Source: Hyphomicrobiales bacterium
GTDB taxonomy: Bacteria > Pseudomonadota > Alphaproteobacteria > Rhizobiales > Xanthobacteraceae
Assembly (NCBI GenBank): GCA_017305455.1
Contig: JAFKKO010000134.1
Span: 1-41,716, forward strand
DNA: 41,716 bases
Direction of reading: 5' to 3'
Each line of letters begins with the position of its first letter. Position 1 is the first letter of the stretch. This document shows, piece after piece, positions 31,091-39,574 of the stretch. The translations under genes were made by a program, and so were the position numbers. The notes beneath the pieces were generated by a model, which worked only from the letters and a program-made list of their open reading frames with translations, was not told the origin of the DNA and made no database searches.

Positions 31091-32896
31091 TCATTTCGCG
31101 GCGCGCTGCACCACTGGCTTGGCCGGATGCAGGGCCGCGTAGATGTTCTGCGCGGTGTTGATCAGCGCGATATGGGTCAGCGCCTGCGGGAAATTGCCAG
31201 TCTGGCGCTTCGCAACGCTGTCATATTCTTCCGCAAGCAGGCCAACATCATTGGCGATGCCGGCGACGCGCAGGAACAGTTCGCGCGCCTCGTCGAGTCG
31301 CCCCGCCAGCACATAGGCGTCGGCCAGCCACAGCGTGCAGGCGAGGAACGCGCCTTCGATCGGCTCGGCCTCGTCGGGCCGGATCTCGCGCGGATCGTGC
31401 CGCAGCACGAAGCCGTCGCGCATCAGATGTTGCTCGATCGCGGCGATGGTGCCGACAATCTTGGAATCGGTCGGCGGCAGGAAGCCGACCGCCGGCAGCA
31501 GCAAGAGGCTGGCATCGAGAGTCTGCGCGCCATAGGATTCGACGAAGGTGTTCACCACCGGGTCGAACCCGTTGGCGCAGATATCGGCGTGAATGGTCTC
31601 GCGCAGCGCCCGCCATTCGGCCAGCGGCGCCCGGTAGCCGAACTGCTCGGCGCTCGTGATGCCGCGATCGAACGCCACCCAGCACATCACCTTGGAAAAC
31701 ACGTAATGCCGCCCCGGCCCGCGCCGCTCCCACAACCCGCTGTCGGGCAGGTCCCAGATCTTCGCCAGATGCTTGAGGAATTCGAGCTCCACCGCCCAGG
31801 TCTCGCCGTCGAGCTCGATCTTCATGGCGCGCGACTGGTGAAAGACGTCCATCAGTTCGCCATAGACGTCGAGCTGGAGTTGCGCGTGCGCGGCGTTGCC
31901 GAAGCGCACCGGCCGCGCGCCTTCATAGCCGGGCAGCCAGTCGGCCTCCCATTCCAGCAGGCGGCGCTGTCCCATGATGCCGTACATGATCTGCATGTCG
32001 GAGGGCGCGCCCGCCACCGCGCGCAGCAGCCAGTGATGCCAGGCGACGGCCTCGTCGCGATAGCCGCTGTCCATCAGCGCCAGCAGCGTGAAGGTGGCGT
32101 CGCGCAGCCAGCAATAGCGATAATCCCAGTTGCGCGCGCCGCCGAGTTTTTCCGGCAGCGAAGTGGTCGGCGCGGCGACGATGCCGCCGGTCGGCGCGTA
32201 GGTCAGCGCCTTCAGCGTGATCAGCGAGCGCTGGATCAATTCGCGGTGCTTGCCCTTGAAGGTGCTGCGGCTCGACCAGTCGGTCCAGAACTCCTCGGTG
32301 CCGGCCAGCGCATCATCGACATCGATCGGCCGCGGCACTGGCAGATGCGAGGCATCGTAAGTCAGCACGAACGGCACGGTCTCGCCGGCCTTGACCTCGA
32401 ACTCCGCGACCGTCGTCATCTTCTCGCCATGGGTTTTGACCGGGGTGCGCAGCACCACCATGTCGGGACCGGCGACCGCGAGCGTGGTGCCGTCATGCAG
32501 CTTGCGCACCCATGGAATGTTGGTGCCGGAGCCGAAGCGCAGCACCAGTTCCATCCCCATTGTCACCGTGCCGGCCTCCCCGCGCACCAGACGCACGATG
32601 TCGGAGGCCTCTCCGCGCGGCGGCATGAAATCGATCAGCGTCACCACGCCGCTGTCGCACTCGAATTGCGTTTCCAGGATCAGGGTCTCGCCGCGATAGC
32701 GGCGACTGCTGGCGCGCGGTTTGGCTTTCGGAAAGATCTGCCAGCGGCCGTGATCGCGCGAGCCGAGCAGCGCGGCGAAACAGGCATCCGAATCGAAGCA
32801 CGGCCAGCACAGCCAGTCGATCGATCCGGTGCGGCTGACCAGAGCGGCGGTGAGGCAATCGCCGATCAGGGCATAATCTTCAATGAGGGACGACAA
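31091..32896 (-). CDS. Glycoside hydrolase family 15 protein (glucoamylase/trehalase type)
   Basis: This 601-residue protein has a small N-terminal beta domain beginning LIEDYALIGDCLTAALVSRT and DWLCWPCFDSDACFAALLG, and a catalytic alpha-barrel with LGGARNWDYRYCWLRDATFT. This is the hallmark of the GH15 group that includes mycobacterial trehalase and glucoamylases. It releases glucose from alpha-linked glucosides or trehalose in the cytoplasm. The start is a TTG at 32894-32896 with GAGGA five bases upstream. It converges with the pentose-phosphate operon, to which its glucose could be fed. The substrate is not decided by sequence. Confidence 0.88.
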   Translation of the reverse strand: MSSLIEDYALIGDCLTAALVSRTGSIDWLCWPCFDSDACFAALLGSRDHGRWQIFPKAKPRASSRRYRGETLILETQFECDSGVVTLIDFMPPRGEASDIVRLVRGEAGTVTMGMELVLRFGSGTNIPWVRKLHDGTTLAVAGPDMVVLRTPVKTHGEKMTTVAEFEVKAGETVPFVLTYDASHLPVPRPIDVDDALAGTEEFWTDWSSRSTFKGKHRELIQRSLITLKALTYAPTGGIVAAPTTSLPEKLGGARNWDYRYCWLRDATFTLLALMDSGYRDEAVAWHHWLLRAVAGAPSDMQIMYGIMGQRRLLEWEADWLPGYEGARPVRFGNAAHAQLQLDVYGELMDVFHQSRAMKIELDGETWAVELEFLKHLAKIWDLPDSGLWERRGPGRHYVFSKVMCWVAFDRGITSAEQFGYRAPLAEWRALRETIHADICANGFDPVVNTFVESYGAQTLDASLLLLPAVGFLPPTDSKIVGTIAAIEQHLMRDGFVLRHDPREIRPDEAEPIEGAFLACTLWLADAYVLAGRLDEARELFLRVAGIANDVGLLAEEYDSVAKRQTGNFPQALTHIALINTAQNIYAALHPAKPVVQRAAK

Positions 32897-33130
32897 AAGA
32901 ATCCTCGCAATTCCTCAAGACAACAACGATCCGGCGGCGAGGAGCGCCACCACGAGGTTAAGTCGCCAAAGCCGGAAAAGCTCCCGCGCGCTGGGCCGCA
33001 AACGTATTTGTGATGGGCGGGAAGTGTGACGAAGCAGCGCCGCCGTTTCATCCTGCGCGATATATCGCTGCACGATGCTTCTTAGATCGAATCAATCTTA
33101 AATGAGGTCGTCCCGGGTGCGCCCACGGCC

Positions 33131-33832
33131 TTACGCCGAGATCAGCACCAGATCGACCACCGCCGAATAGTGGCAGGCCGCTGCGAGTAAAACAAAAGAA
33201 TGCCAGATCGCGTTCTGGAAGCGCAGCCGCCGCCAGGCATGGAAGATCACGCCCGCCGAATAGAGCAGGCCGCCCGCGGCGATCAGCCACAGCGTGGTGG
33301 AGGGCAGCGACGACATCACGCTCTCATAAGCCACCACGCCGCTCCAGCCGAGCGCGAGATAAAGCGCGATCGAGAGCCGGTCGAAACGCCCCGGCAGCAG
33401 CACCTTCAGCGCGATGCCAATGACGGCCACCGACCACACGCCAATCAGCAGCGCGACGGCGACCACGCGGTCCTGCATCTGCGCCAGGAATGGCGTGTAG
33501 GTCGCGGCGATCAGCACATAGATCGCGGAATGGTCGAACCGCCGCAGCAGCCATTTCACCGGCGAGACCGGCCACAGATTGTAGGTCGCCGAGATGCCGA
33601 GCATCGCCGTCAGGCCGGCGGCGTAGATCGACACCGAGACGATCTGCGCCGTGGAAGCGTAAATCGCCGCCAGCGTGATCAGTACGCTCGCCGCGATCAT
33701 ACCGAAGGCGATGCCGAGCACATGGATCACGCCGTCCGCGATCAGCTCGGCGCGGTCATATTCCCAGCGGATCGCACCGCCGCGCAACGCGACGGGAGCA
33801 GCCTGCACCTGCTTGAGACGAAACACCGCCAT
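33131..33832 (-). CDS. Hemolysin III / PAQR-family membrane protein
   Basis: The protein of about 233 residues has seven predicted membrane helices and family motifs: ELIADGVIHVLGIAFG near the start, LRRFDHSAIYVLIAATYTPF in the middle and IWHSFVLLAAACHY at the end. The conserved His and Asp residues may bind zinc, as in PAQR hydrolases. AGGTGA eight bases before ATG 33832 favours this start; a GTG at 33844 would add four residues. Despite the family name it is not necessarily a toxin; roles in membrane homeostasis have been proposed for relatives. Confidence 0.88.
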   Translation of the reverse strand: MAVFRLKQVQAAPVALRGGAIRWEYDRAELIADGVIHVLGIAFGMIAASVLITLAAIYASTAQIVSVSIYAAGLTAMLGISATYNLWPVSPVKWLLRRFDHSAIYVLIAATYTPFLAQMQDRVVAVALLIGVWSVAVIGIALKVLLPGRFDRLSIALYLALGWSGVVAYESVMSSLPSTTLWLIAAGGLLYSAGVIFHAWRRLRFQNAIWHSFVLLAAACHYSAVVDLVLISA

Positions 33833-34013
33833 CGACACACTCACCTAAGACCGGACACCGGGACCAGCCACTATCTTATCCACGAATGTGCGCCTGTCAT
33901 GACGATGCCGGACTACCCTTTCGAGGTACACCGAAACTTGATTTCTTGCCGCGCCATCGCCAGCTTTGCCGGATGGTTCCGATTTCGACATCTCCGATCC
34001 ATTTGATGGAATA

Positions 34014-35477
34014 ATGGCCGCAGGATTTTCCGACCTCATCGAGGAATTTCGCCTCTCCGCCCGCTCGCTGCTCGAATATGGCGAAAATATCTTCAATCCC
34101 ACGCTGCGGCTCGGCGTCACCGGCCTGTCGCGCGCGGGCAAGACGGTGTTCATCACCGCGCTGGTGCACGGCCTCTTGCGCGGCGGCCGCTTTCCGGTGT
34201 TCGAGTCGCTGGCGACGGGGCGGGTCGCCGGCGCGCGGCTGGAGCCGCAGCCGGACGACGGCGTGCCGCGCTTCGCCTATGAGCAGCATGTCCGCACGCT
34301 GGTCGAGGAGCGGCGCTGGCCGGATTCGACCGTCGACATCAGCGAACTGCGCCTCGCCATCGACTACCAGCGCCAGAACGGCGCCTCGCGCACCCTGACC
34401 CTCGACATCGTCGATTATCCGGGCGAGTGGCTGCTCGACCTGCCGCTGCTGGATAAAAGCTACGCGCAGTGGTCGGCGGAGAGTCTTGCGCTGTCGCGGC
34501 AGCAACCGCGCGCCGCCCTCGCCGCGCCCTGGCATGCGCATCTGGCGACGCTGCGGCCGCTGGAGCGCGAGGACGAGCAGGCAACGCTGACCGCGGCGCG
34601 GCTGTTCACCGACTATCTGCGCGCCTGCCGCGACGAGCGTTTCGCCATGAGCCTGTTGCCGCCGGGCCGCTTCCTGATGCCGGGCAGCCTCGCCGGCTCG
34701 CCGGCGCTGACTTTCGCGCCGCTCGACCTGCCGGCTGACGGCACCGCGCCGGACGGCTCGCTGTGGGCGATGATGCAACGGCGCTACGAGGCCTACAAAG
34801 CCATCGTGGTGCGGCCGTTCTTCCGCGATCACTTCACCCGGCTCGACCGCCAGATCGTGCTGGTCGACGCGCTGGCGGCCTTCAACGCCGGGCCGGAGGC
34901 GCTGCGCGATCTCGAAGGCGCGCTGGCCGGGATTCTCGACTGCTTCAACATCGGCCGCAGCACGCTGTGGAGCACGATCTTCCGGCCGCGCATCGACCGC
35001 ATTTTGTTCGCCGCCACCAAGGCCGACCATCTGCACCGCTCCAGCCACGACCGGCTCGAAGCCATTCTCAGGCGCATGGTCGAGCGCGCCGCCGCGCGCG
35101 CGGAATTCGCCGGGGCGCAGACCGATGTGGTGGCGCTGGCCGCCGTGCGCGCCACCCGCGAGGCGATGGTGCGGCGGGGCCATGACACCCTGCCCTCGAT
35201 CCTCGGCGTGCCGGTCGCGGGCGAGACCTCGGGGGACGAGACCTTCGACGGCAAGAGCGAAGTCGCGACCTTCCCCGGCGATCTGCCGGCCGAGACCGAC
35301 GCGCTGTTCCGCGATCCCGCGCCGTTTCGCGGCCTCACCGCCACCGCGCCGGGTCAGGCGGATTTCCGCTTCCTGAAATTCCGCCCGCCGCCGGTCGAGG
35401 CCGGGCTTGATGCGCCGCTGCCTCACATCCGGCTCGACCGCGCGCTACAATTCCTGATCGGAGACCGCCTGCAATGA
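34014..35477 (+). CDS. ycjX: YcjX-family P-loop protein
   Basis: This protein of about 487 residues belongs to the YcjX/DUF463 family of putative GTPases. The P-loop is GLSRAGKT (37-44) in LRLGVTGLSRAGKTVFITAL. DIVDYPGEWLLDLPLLDKSY serves as the DxxG region, and FAATKADHLHRSSHDRL provides a TKAD base-recognition motif. ATG 34014 gives the usual family N-terminus (FSDLIEEFRLSARSLLEYGE); a TTG at 33966 would add 16 residues without a ribosome-binding site. The stop overlaps ycjF by four bases. The pair is linked to stress responses in other bacteria; its role here is unknown. Confidence 0.9.
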   Translation: MAAGFSDLIEEFRLSARSLLEYGENIFNPTLRLGVTGLSRAGKTVFITALVHGLLRGGRFPVFESLATGRVAGARLEPQPDDGVPRFAYEQHVRTLVEERRWPDSTVDISELRLAIDYQRQNGASRTLTLDIVDYPGEWLLDLPLLDKSYAQWSAESLALSRQQPRAALAAPWHAHLATLRPLEREDEQATLTAARLFTDYLRACRDERFAMSLLPPGRFLMPGSLAGSPALTFAPLDLPADGTAPDGSLWAMMQRRYEAYKAIVVRPFFRDHFTRLDRQIVLVDALAAFNAGPEALRDLEGALAGILDCFNIGRSTLWSTIFRPRIDRILFAATKADHLHRSSHDRLEAILRRMVERAAARAEFAGAQTDVVALAAVRATREAMVRRGHDTLPSILGVPVAGETSGDETFDGKSEVATFPGDLPAETDALFRDPAPFRGLTATAPGQADFRFLKFRPPPVEAGLDAPLPHIRLDRALQFLIGDRLQ

Positions 35478-36529
35478 GCGACCGGCCGCACCACCGCAAG
35501 CCCGCCGCGTTCAAGCTCGACGACCCGCGCGTCGTGCTGGTGGACGAGGACGGCGGTTCGCATCCCGCGCGCGGCAAAATCGAGATCGCGCCGGAGCCGG
35601 ACACGGCGTTGCTGCCCGCGACCATCCCGCCGCCGGTCGCGCCGCCGCGCCGCGGCCTGTCGTGGGGCACGCTGTTCTGGACCGGGCTCGGCGGCCTCGT
35701 GCTGCTCGGCGCAGGGCTCGGCGTCTATAACCTCGTGGCCGATCTGTTCGCGCGCAGCCAGAGTCTCGGCGTGATCGGGGCCGGCTTCGCCGTGCTCGCC
35801 GTGCTCGCGCTGATCGTGATCATCGCGCGCGAGGCGCTGGCGCTGGCGCGGCTGGAGACCATCGAAAAGCTGCACGAGCGCGCGGCGGTGGTGCTTGCCA
35901 GCGACGACCGCAAGGAGAGCGACGCCGTGGTGCGGGATCTGGTGAAGATCGCGCATGACAATCCGCATCTCGCCCGCGCCCGCGCGGTGATCGCGAGCCA
36001 TGCCGGCGACATCATCGACGGCGCCGACATGCTGCGCCTGGCCGAGCGCGAACTGATGACGCCGCTCGATCAGGAAGCACGGCGATTGATCTCGAGCGCC
36101 GCGCAGCGCGTCTCGATCGTGACCGCCGTCAGCCCTGGCGCGGTAATCGACGTGCTGTTCGTATTCGCCGCCGCGCTGCGGCTGGTGCGCCAGCTCGCGC
36201 GGCTCTATGGCGGGCGGCCCGGCGCGCTCGGCATGGTGCGGCTGATGCGCCATGTCATCGCGCATCTGGCGGTGACCGGCGGCATAGCGGCGAGCGACAG
36301 CCTGATCCAGCAGGTGCTGGGCCATGGCCTTGCGGCGAAACTGTCGGCGCGGCTCGGCGAGGGTATCCTCAACGGCCTTCTGACCGCGCGGCTCGGCCTT
36401 GCCGCGGTCGATGTGACGCGGCCGCTGCCGTTCACCGCGCTGCCGCGCCCGGTGCTGTCCGATCTCGCCCGCGACCTGCTGCGCCGGGCGGAGCGCGACG
36501 AGAAGGACGATCCGCCCAGCGCGGGGTGA
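35474..36529 (+). CDS. ycjF: YcjF-family (TIGR01620) inner-membrane protein
   Basis: The 351-residue protein has a soluble Pro-rich head (1-58), two membrane helices (about 60-85, TLFWTGLGGLVLLGAGLGVY, and about 98-120, IGAGFAVLAVLALIVIIARE) and a helical C-terminal domain containing TAVSPGAVIDVLFVFAAALR, typical of DUF697. It begins inside the ycjX stop as ATGA. The two products presumably act together at the membrane, with YcjX as the nucleotide-dependent partner. Repeats follow the gene. Confidence 0.88.
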   Translation: MSDRPHHRKPAAFKLDDPRVVLVDEDGGSHPARGKIEIAPEPDTALLPATIPPPVAPPRRGLSWGTLFWTGLGGLVLLGAGLGVYNLVADLFARSQSLGVIGAGFAVLAVLALIVIIAREALALARLETIEKLHERAAVVLASDDRKESDAVVRDLVKIAHDNPHLARARAVIASHAGDIIDGADMLRLAERELMTPLDQEARRLISSAAQRVSIVTAVSPGAVIDVLFVFAAALRLVRQLARLYGGRPGALGMVRLMRHVIAHLAVTGGIAASDSLIQQVLGHGLAAKLSARLGEGILNGLLTARLGLAAVDVTRPLPFTALPRPVLSDLARDLLRRAERDEKDDPPSAG

Positions 36530-36575
36530 TATCGGAGTGCTTGCCCCGGCTATGAAATAAGCCATGTCCTTCAGC

Positions 36576-36703
36576 CGTCATGCCCGGCCATAGCCGCTTA
36601 AAGAACGGCGTCGCTTCGCTTGCCTGTATGCAGAGCACCCACGTCTTGGCGATATTTCCACGAGAAAAGGCGTGGATGGCCGGGACAAAGCCCGGCCATG
36701 ACG
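36576..36703. repeat. Palindromic repeat (CGTCATGCCCGGC type)
   Basis: Opens CGTCATGCCCGGCCATAG and closes AAAGCCCGGCCATGACG, with CCCACGTCTTGG facing AAGGCGTGGATGG. Related to 30953-31073. A half copy of the GTCCCGGC type follows near 36749-36776. No gene lies in 36530-37067. Confidence 0.75.
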
Positions 36704-36811
36704 AGGCAAGCGGGCAGCTCGGCGCTTCTCTTGAGAGAACCGTGGCTACGGGTCCCGGCCTGCGCCGGGATGACCCAATGAAGATTCACCGTGCTTGCTG
36801 ATATGCGCCTG

Positions 36812-36965
36812 CCCTCATCCTGAGGAGCGCGCATCGCAGCCAAGTTTACGCAGGCCACGCCTGCTATTGCGCGCGTCTCGAAGGATGGGCCTCGTAAGCG
36901 CGTTCACGCGCGTCTTCGACGCGCTATGGTTCGAGACGCCGCTTCGCTCCTCCTCACCATGACGG
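36812..36965. repeat. Palindromic repeat (CCTCATCCTGAGGAG type)
   Basis: CCCTCATCCTGAGGAGCGCG is followed by TACGCAGGCCACGCCTGC, CGTCTCGAAGGATGGG and GCGCGTTCACGCGCG, and ends CTCCTCACCATGACGG. It shares these blocks with 15401-15626, 20434-20513 and 40518-40723. Confidence 0.75.
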
Positions 36966-37067
36966 AGGTCTCAAAAAATCCAACGCGGAGCCATGAACCT
37001 TCCGGCGCGACGGCGCGACCCATCTGCATGGGCCGGCACGGCCTTCACGCTTACCCGGAGGATCACC

Positions 37068-37316
37068 ATGTTCCGCAAGCTCGCTCTCGGATTTATCGCC
37101 GCCGCTTCCCTCACCGCCGCCGCTCTGGCGCCGACCGGCGCGTCCGCCGGCTGGAAAGGCCATCATCATCACCACTGGGGCCATCACCACGGCTTCGGTT
37201 ACGGCTTCGGCCCGATGATCGTCGCGGGCGGCGGCTATGCCGACGGTTGCTACGTGCAGCGCCGGGTGCGCACGCCGTATGGCCCGCGCTGGCGGACGAT
37301 CAACGTCTGCTACTGA
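37068..37316 (+). CDS. Small exported His-rich protein
   Basis: The 82-residue precursor has a signal peptide (MFRKLALGFIAAASLTAAAL, cut near ASA at about residue 27), then a His cluster (GHHHHHWGHHHGFGYGFG) and a C-terminal segment with two Cys (DGCYVQRRVRTPYGPRWRTI, then NVCY). GGAGGA lies ideally before the ATG. Eight His residues in a short span suggest binding of nickel, zinc or copper in the periplasm, which is inference. Similar short proteins are common but unnamed in this group. No metal transporter is adjacent. Confidence 0.8.
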   Translation: MFRKLALGFIAAASLTAAALAPTGASAGWKGHHHHHWGHHHGFGYGFGPMIVAGGGYADGCYVQRRVRTPYGPRWRTINVCY

Positions 37317-37341
37317 TTGGATTTGTTTTAAATACCACGCG

Positions 37342-37369
37342 CACCCCGGCGGCGATGGCGGCCGGGGTG
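37342..37369 (+). terminator. Possible hairpin terminator after the His-rich gene
   Basis: CACCCCGGC and GCCGGGGTG form a nine-pair stem with a ten-base loop, 25 bases past the stop. There is no long T run after it. Confidence 0.45.
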
Positions 37370-37398
37370 TTGCGCGTCATGATCAAAAACTACCGAAG

Positions 37399-37450
37399 AA
37401 GTCTGGGCTCCGCTCGTTATTTCGCAATTGCGTAACGAAAGATCAGACTT
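37399..37450 (+). promoter_or_regulatory. Nested palindrome upstream of the cold-shock gene
   Basis: AAGTCT (37399) and AGACTT (37445) enclose CGTTA...TAACG and a central perfect palindrome CGCAATTGCG (37423-37432). It lies about 160 bases before the cold-shock start, either an operator or a hairpin in a long leader. The rest of 37317-37610 has no gene. Confidence 0.4.
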
Positions 37451-37610
37451 TTGGCTGACTGCGGCGAAGTGTTCCGACCCCGCAGAAATCGATCGTTTCG
37501 CCCTATGCAAGACGCCGCGTTAGCGCGTAACGTGCGCGCCGTTGGAAATGCCCCTTTCGCGGGACCCGACCGTTCGTATCGTTTTTGAAATTTCTGCGGA
37601 GACCACAAGT

Positions 37611-37811
37611 ATGGCTAAAGGCACTGTGAAGTGGTTCAACCCCACCAAGGGATATGGATTTATCCAGCCAACCAGCGGCGGCAAGGATATCTTCGTCCAT
37701 ATCTCGGCGGTTCAAAAAGCGGGGCTTGCAACACTCAACGAGGGGCAGGCGGTCGAATACGAAGAAGTTGCCAATCGCGGCAAGACCTCGGCGGAAAACC
37801 TCAAGGTTTGA
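37611..37811 (+). CDS. cspA: Cold-shock protein (CspA family)
   Basis: The 66-residue protein is a single cold-shock domain: [20 protein letters not shown] with RNP1 KGYGFI, and RNP2 DIFVHI. It binds single-stranded RNA and DNA and melts RNA structure. The conserved aromatic residues are all present. CGGAGA lies upstream of the ATG, and an excellent terminator follows 13 bases after the stop. The upstream gap of almost 300 bases allows a long structured leader, common for this family. Confidence 0.95.
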   Translation: MAKGTVKWFNPTKGYGFIQPTSGGKDIFVHISAVQKAGLATLNEGQAVEYEEVANRGKTSAENLKV

Positions 37812-37824
37812 TCGCCTGAAGGTT

Positions 37825-37856
37825 CGGCGCGGATCATCTCCGCGCCGGTTTTTTTT
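37825..37856 (+). terminator. Rho-independent terminator of cspA
   Basis: The nine-pair stem CGGCGCGGA / TCCGCGCCG with loop TCATC is followed by G and eight T residues. Confidence 0.95.
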
Positions 37857-38021
37857 GCGCTCCCGAAAAACCCGAACAACGCGATGCGGGCCACGCCCTG
37901 CATTGATCCTGGCGGCTGTTCGGACGCAAGCCGCGAGCGCGGAGCGGCGCCGCATCGCCCGCGCCATCACCCGGCGACGGACGCGGCATAACAGACGGAT
38001 CACGTCCGCCCTGACGCCGGT

Positions 38022-38234
38022 TCAGCAGACGTCGCGCTCCCACGGACGCGAGAGCAGCGGCTGTGCGCGATAGCTCGAACAGTCCGACGCCTTGTCGCCC
38101 GGCAGCATCAGACCGCCGCAATGCGGGCAGCAATTGTCGTTGGCGTGCGCGGCAGACTCATCGCCGGATTCACCGATCGGAGCGGCGAAAAGCCTGACCA
38201 TGATACTATTCGGGATGTTTCGTTTGCCGGTCAT
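38022..38234 (-). CDS. Small Cys-rich hypothetical protein, zinc-ribbon-like
   Basis: This 70-residue protein starts MTGKRNIPNSIMVRLFAAPI and contains the Cys cluster NCCPHCGGLMLPGDKASDC (Cys35, 36, 39 and 52), which looks like half or all of a zinc ribbon. GAGGACC precedes the ATG at 38232-38234, which supports real translation. I do not recognise a named family. No neighbour in the same direction suggests a role. Confidence 0.6.
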   Translation of the reverse strand: MTGKRNIPNSIMVRLFAAPIGESGDESAAHANDNCCPHCGGLMLPGDKASDCSSYRAQPLLSRPWERDVC

Positions 38235-38386
38235 GCCTGGTCCTCTGTTTGTGAGGCGCATCATGACAGCAAGATCATGCCGTATTATTCAACCGAACGG
38301 TCAAATTTTACGATTGAGTACAGCTTTCGTTCATTCGTTGCCGCAACGAACGATTAAGCACTTCGCGATTTCGAAACATCGCGCGC

Positions 38387-39202
38387 TCAGCGCGCGACGA
38401 TCAGGCCACGGCTGGTGACGACGACCCAGCGACCATCCTGACGGCGGATCGCATCGACGCGGCCGACACCAGGCAACGGATCGCCGACATATACCTCATA
38501 GACGCCGGAGCGCCCCACGACGGTGGCGCCGCCGCCCGATACATCGCGCAGCGCCCAGCCATCGATCGTCGGCAGGCGGTTGATCTGCGCAGCCACGGGC
38601 GCAGCCGGTGCGGCCGCGGGCGGCGTGATCGAGCCGGTGGTCTCCGGCGCGGGCGTTGTCTTCAGCTTGTCGAGCGCCTCGCCGAGCTTGGTGAGCTTGG
38701 CGCTGCTGGCCTTGTTGGAATTCTCGACGCCGTTCTTGAGCGCAGCGAGTTCGGCATTGACCTTGGCGAGCGCGCCGTCGATCGCCTTGTCGCGCTCCGC
38801 CGCAGCGGCGGTGGCGGCAGCGGTCGCGGCTGCGACAGCGGTGTGATCATCCTTCATGAAATGGGTGAGACTCAGGGTGGCGGCGCCGCCGCTGACCGCG
38901 CCGACCAATGCTGCGATCGCAACCATCGCGGCCATCGACAGCGGCCGCCGCGCCTCCGCCATCGGCGGTGCGTCCTTCAGCGGGCGGCTATTGCCGAACC
39001 CGCCGTCCCAGGAGCTGTGCGCGGACAGCCTGCGCAGCGTGATGTCCTTGGGGCCACCAAAATCCTCGGGGCGGAAATCATCGCCAAACTCGTCCTTGAA
39101 GCTGCCGGACGCGACCAGATCGGACGAACCGCCGCGCGCGGGCTCACCTGCCGGGCGCTCGGAGGATGCTTCGGCGTCGTGATCGGAGGTCTGGTCGGTC
39201 AT
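38387..39202 (-). CDS. Single-pass membrane protein with coiled coil, unknown function
   Basis: The 271-residue protein has a charged cytoplasmic head (1-88), one membrane helix (about 89-112, SMAAMVAIAALVGAVSGGAA), an Ala/Lys-rich coiled coil (about 120-180, AERDKAIDGALAKVNAELAA), a Pro/Ala linker and a compact C-terminal domain (about 206-271) with LPTIDGWALRDVSGGGATVV and VYEVYVGDPLPGVGRVDAI. The last domain should lie in the periplasm. The overall plan recalls envelope-spanning linker proteins, but I cannot name the family. A dyad at 39232-39263 precedes the gene. Confidence 0.75.
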   Translation of the reverse strand: MTDQTSDHDAEASSERPAGEPARGGSSDLVASGSFKDEFGDDFRPEDFGGPKDITLRRLSAHSSWDGGFGNSRPLKDAPPMAEARRPLSMAAMVAIAALVGAVSGGAATLSLTHFMKDDHTAVAAATAAATAAAAERDKAIDGALAKVNAELAALKNGVENSNKASSAKLTKLGEALDKLKTTPAPETTGSITPPAAAPAAPVAAQINRLPTIDGWALRDVSGGGATVVGRSGVYEVYVGDPLPGVGRVDAIRRQDGRWVVVTSRGLIVAR

Positions 39203-39231
39203 GGCAAATGTCCCAAATAGCTTCAGTATTT

Positions 39232-39263
39232 GGTAACAATGATTTGCTTGCCAAATCGTTACC
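39232..39263. promoter_or_regulatory. Imperfect inverted repeat upstream of the coiled-coil membrane protein gene
   Basis: GGTAACAATGATTTG faces CAAATCGTTACC, differing by three extra bases in the left arm. It lies 30 bases upstream of the minus-strand start, so it may be an operator or leader hairpin. The rest of 39203-39574 shows no gene or clear promoter. Confidence 0.4.
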
Positions 39264-39574
39264 GGCGCGCCGCGGCCGCCTCTTTCGCCTGCAACAGCAG
39301 CTAATGTCGCGGCCATCGAGGCATCGATCACGCCGTCGATCCGCCCGGGACGAAAATGGCGCTGGAAAACCGTGACCACCGCACGGATGACGGTATCGGA
39401 ATCCGTCGGCGCGACCGGTTAGCCACCGGCGGCAAGACCACGCAGCACCGCCGCAGTGACCTCGCCCCCGGCCCCTCGAGCGGCTTCGGCGCGCGCAGAC
39501 GCGGGCCTTGTGCGGTCCGGCACGACCGGACACAGTGGCGCGTCATTTCCCGTTGCAGAGCACAGATATTTGCC

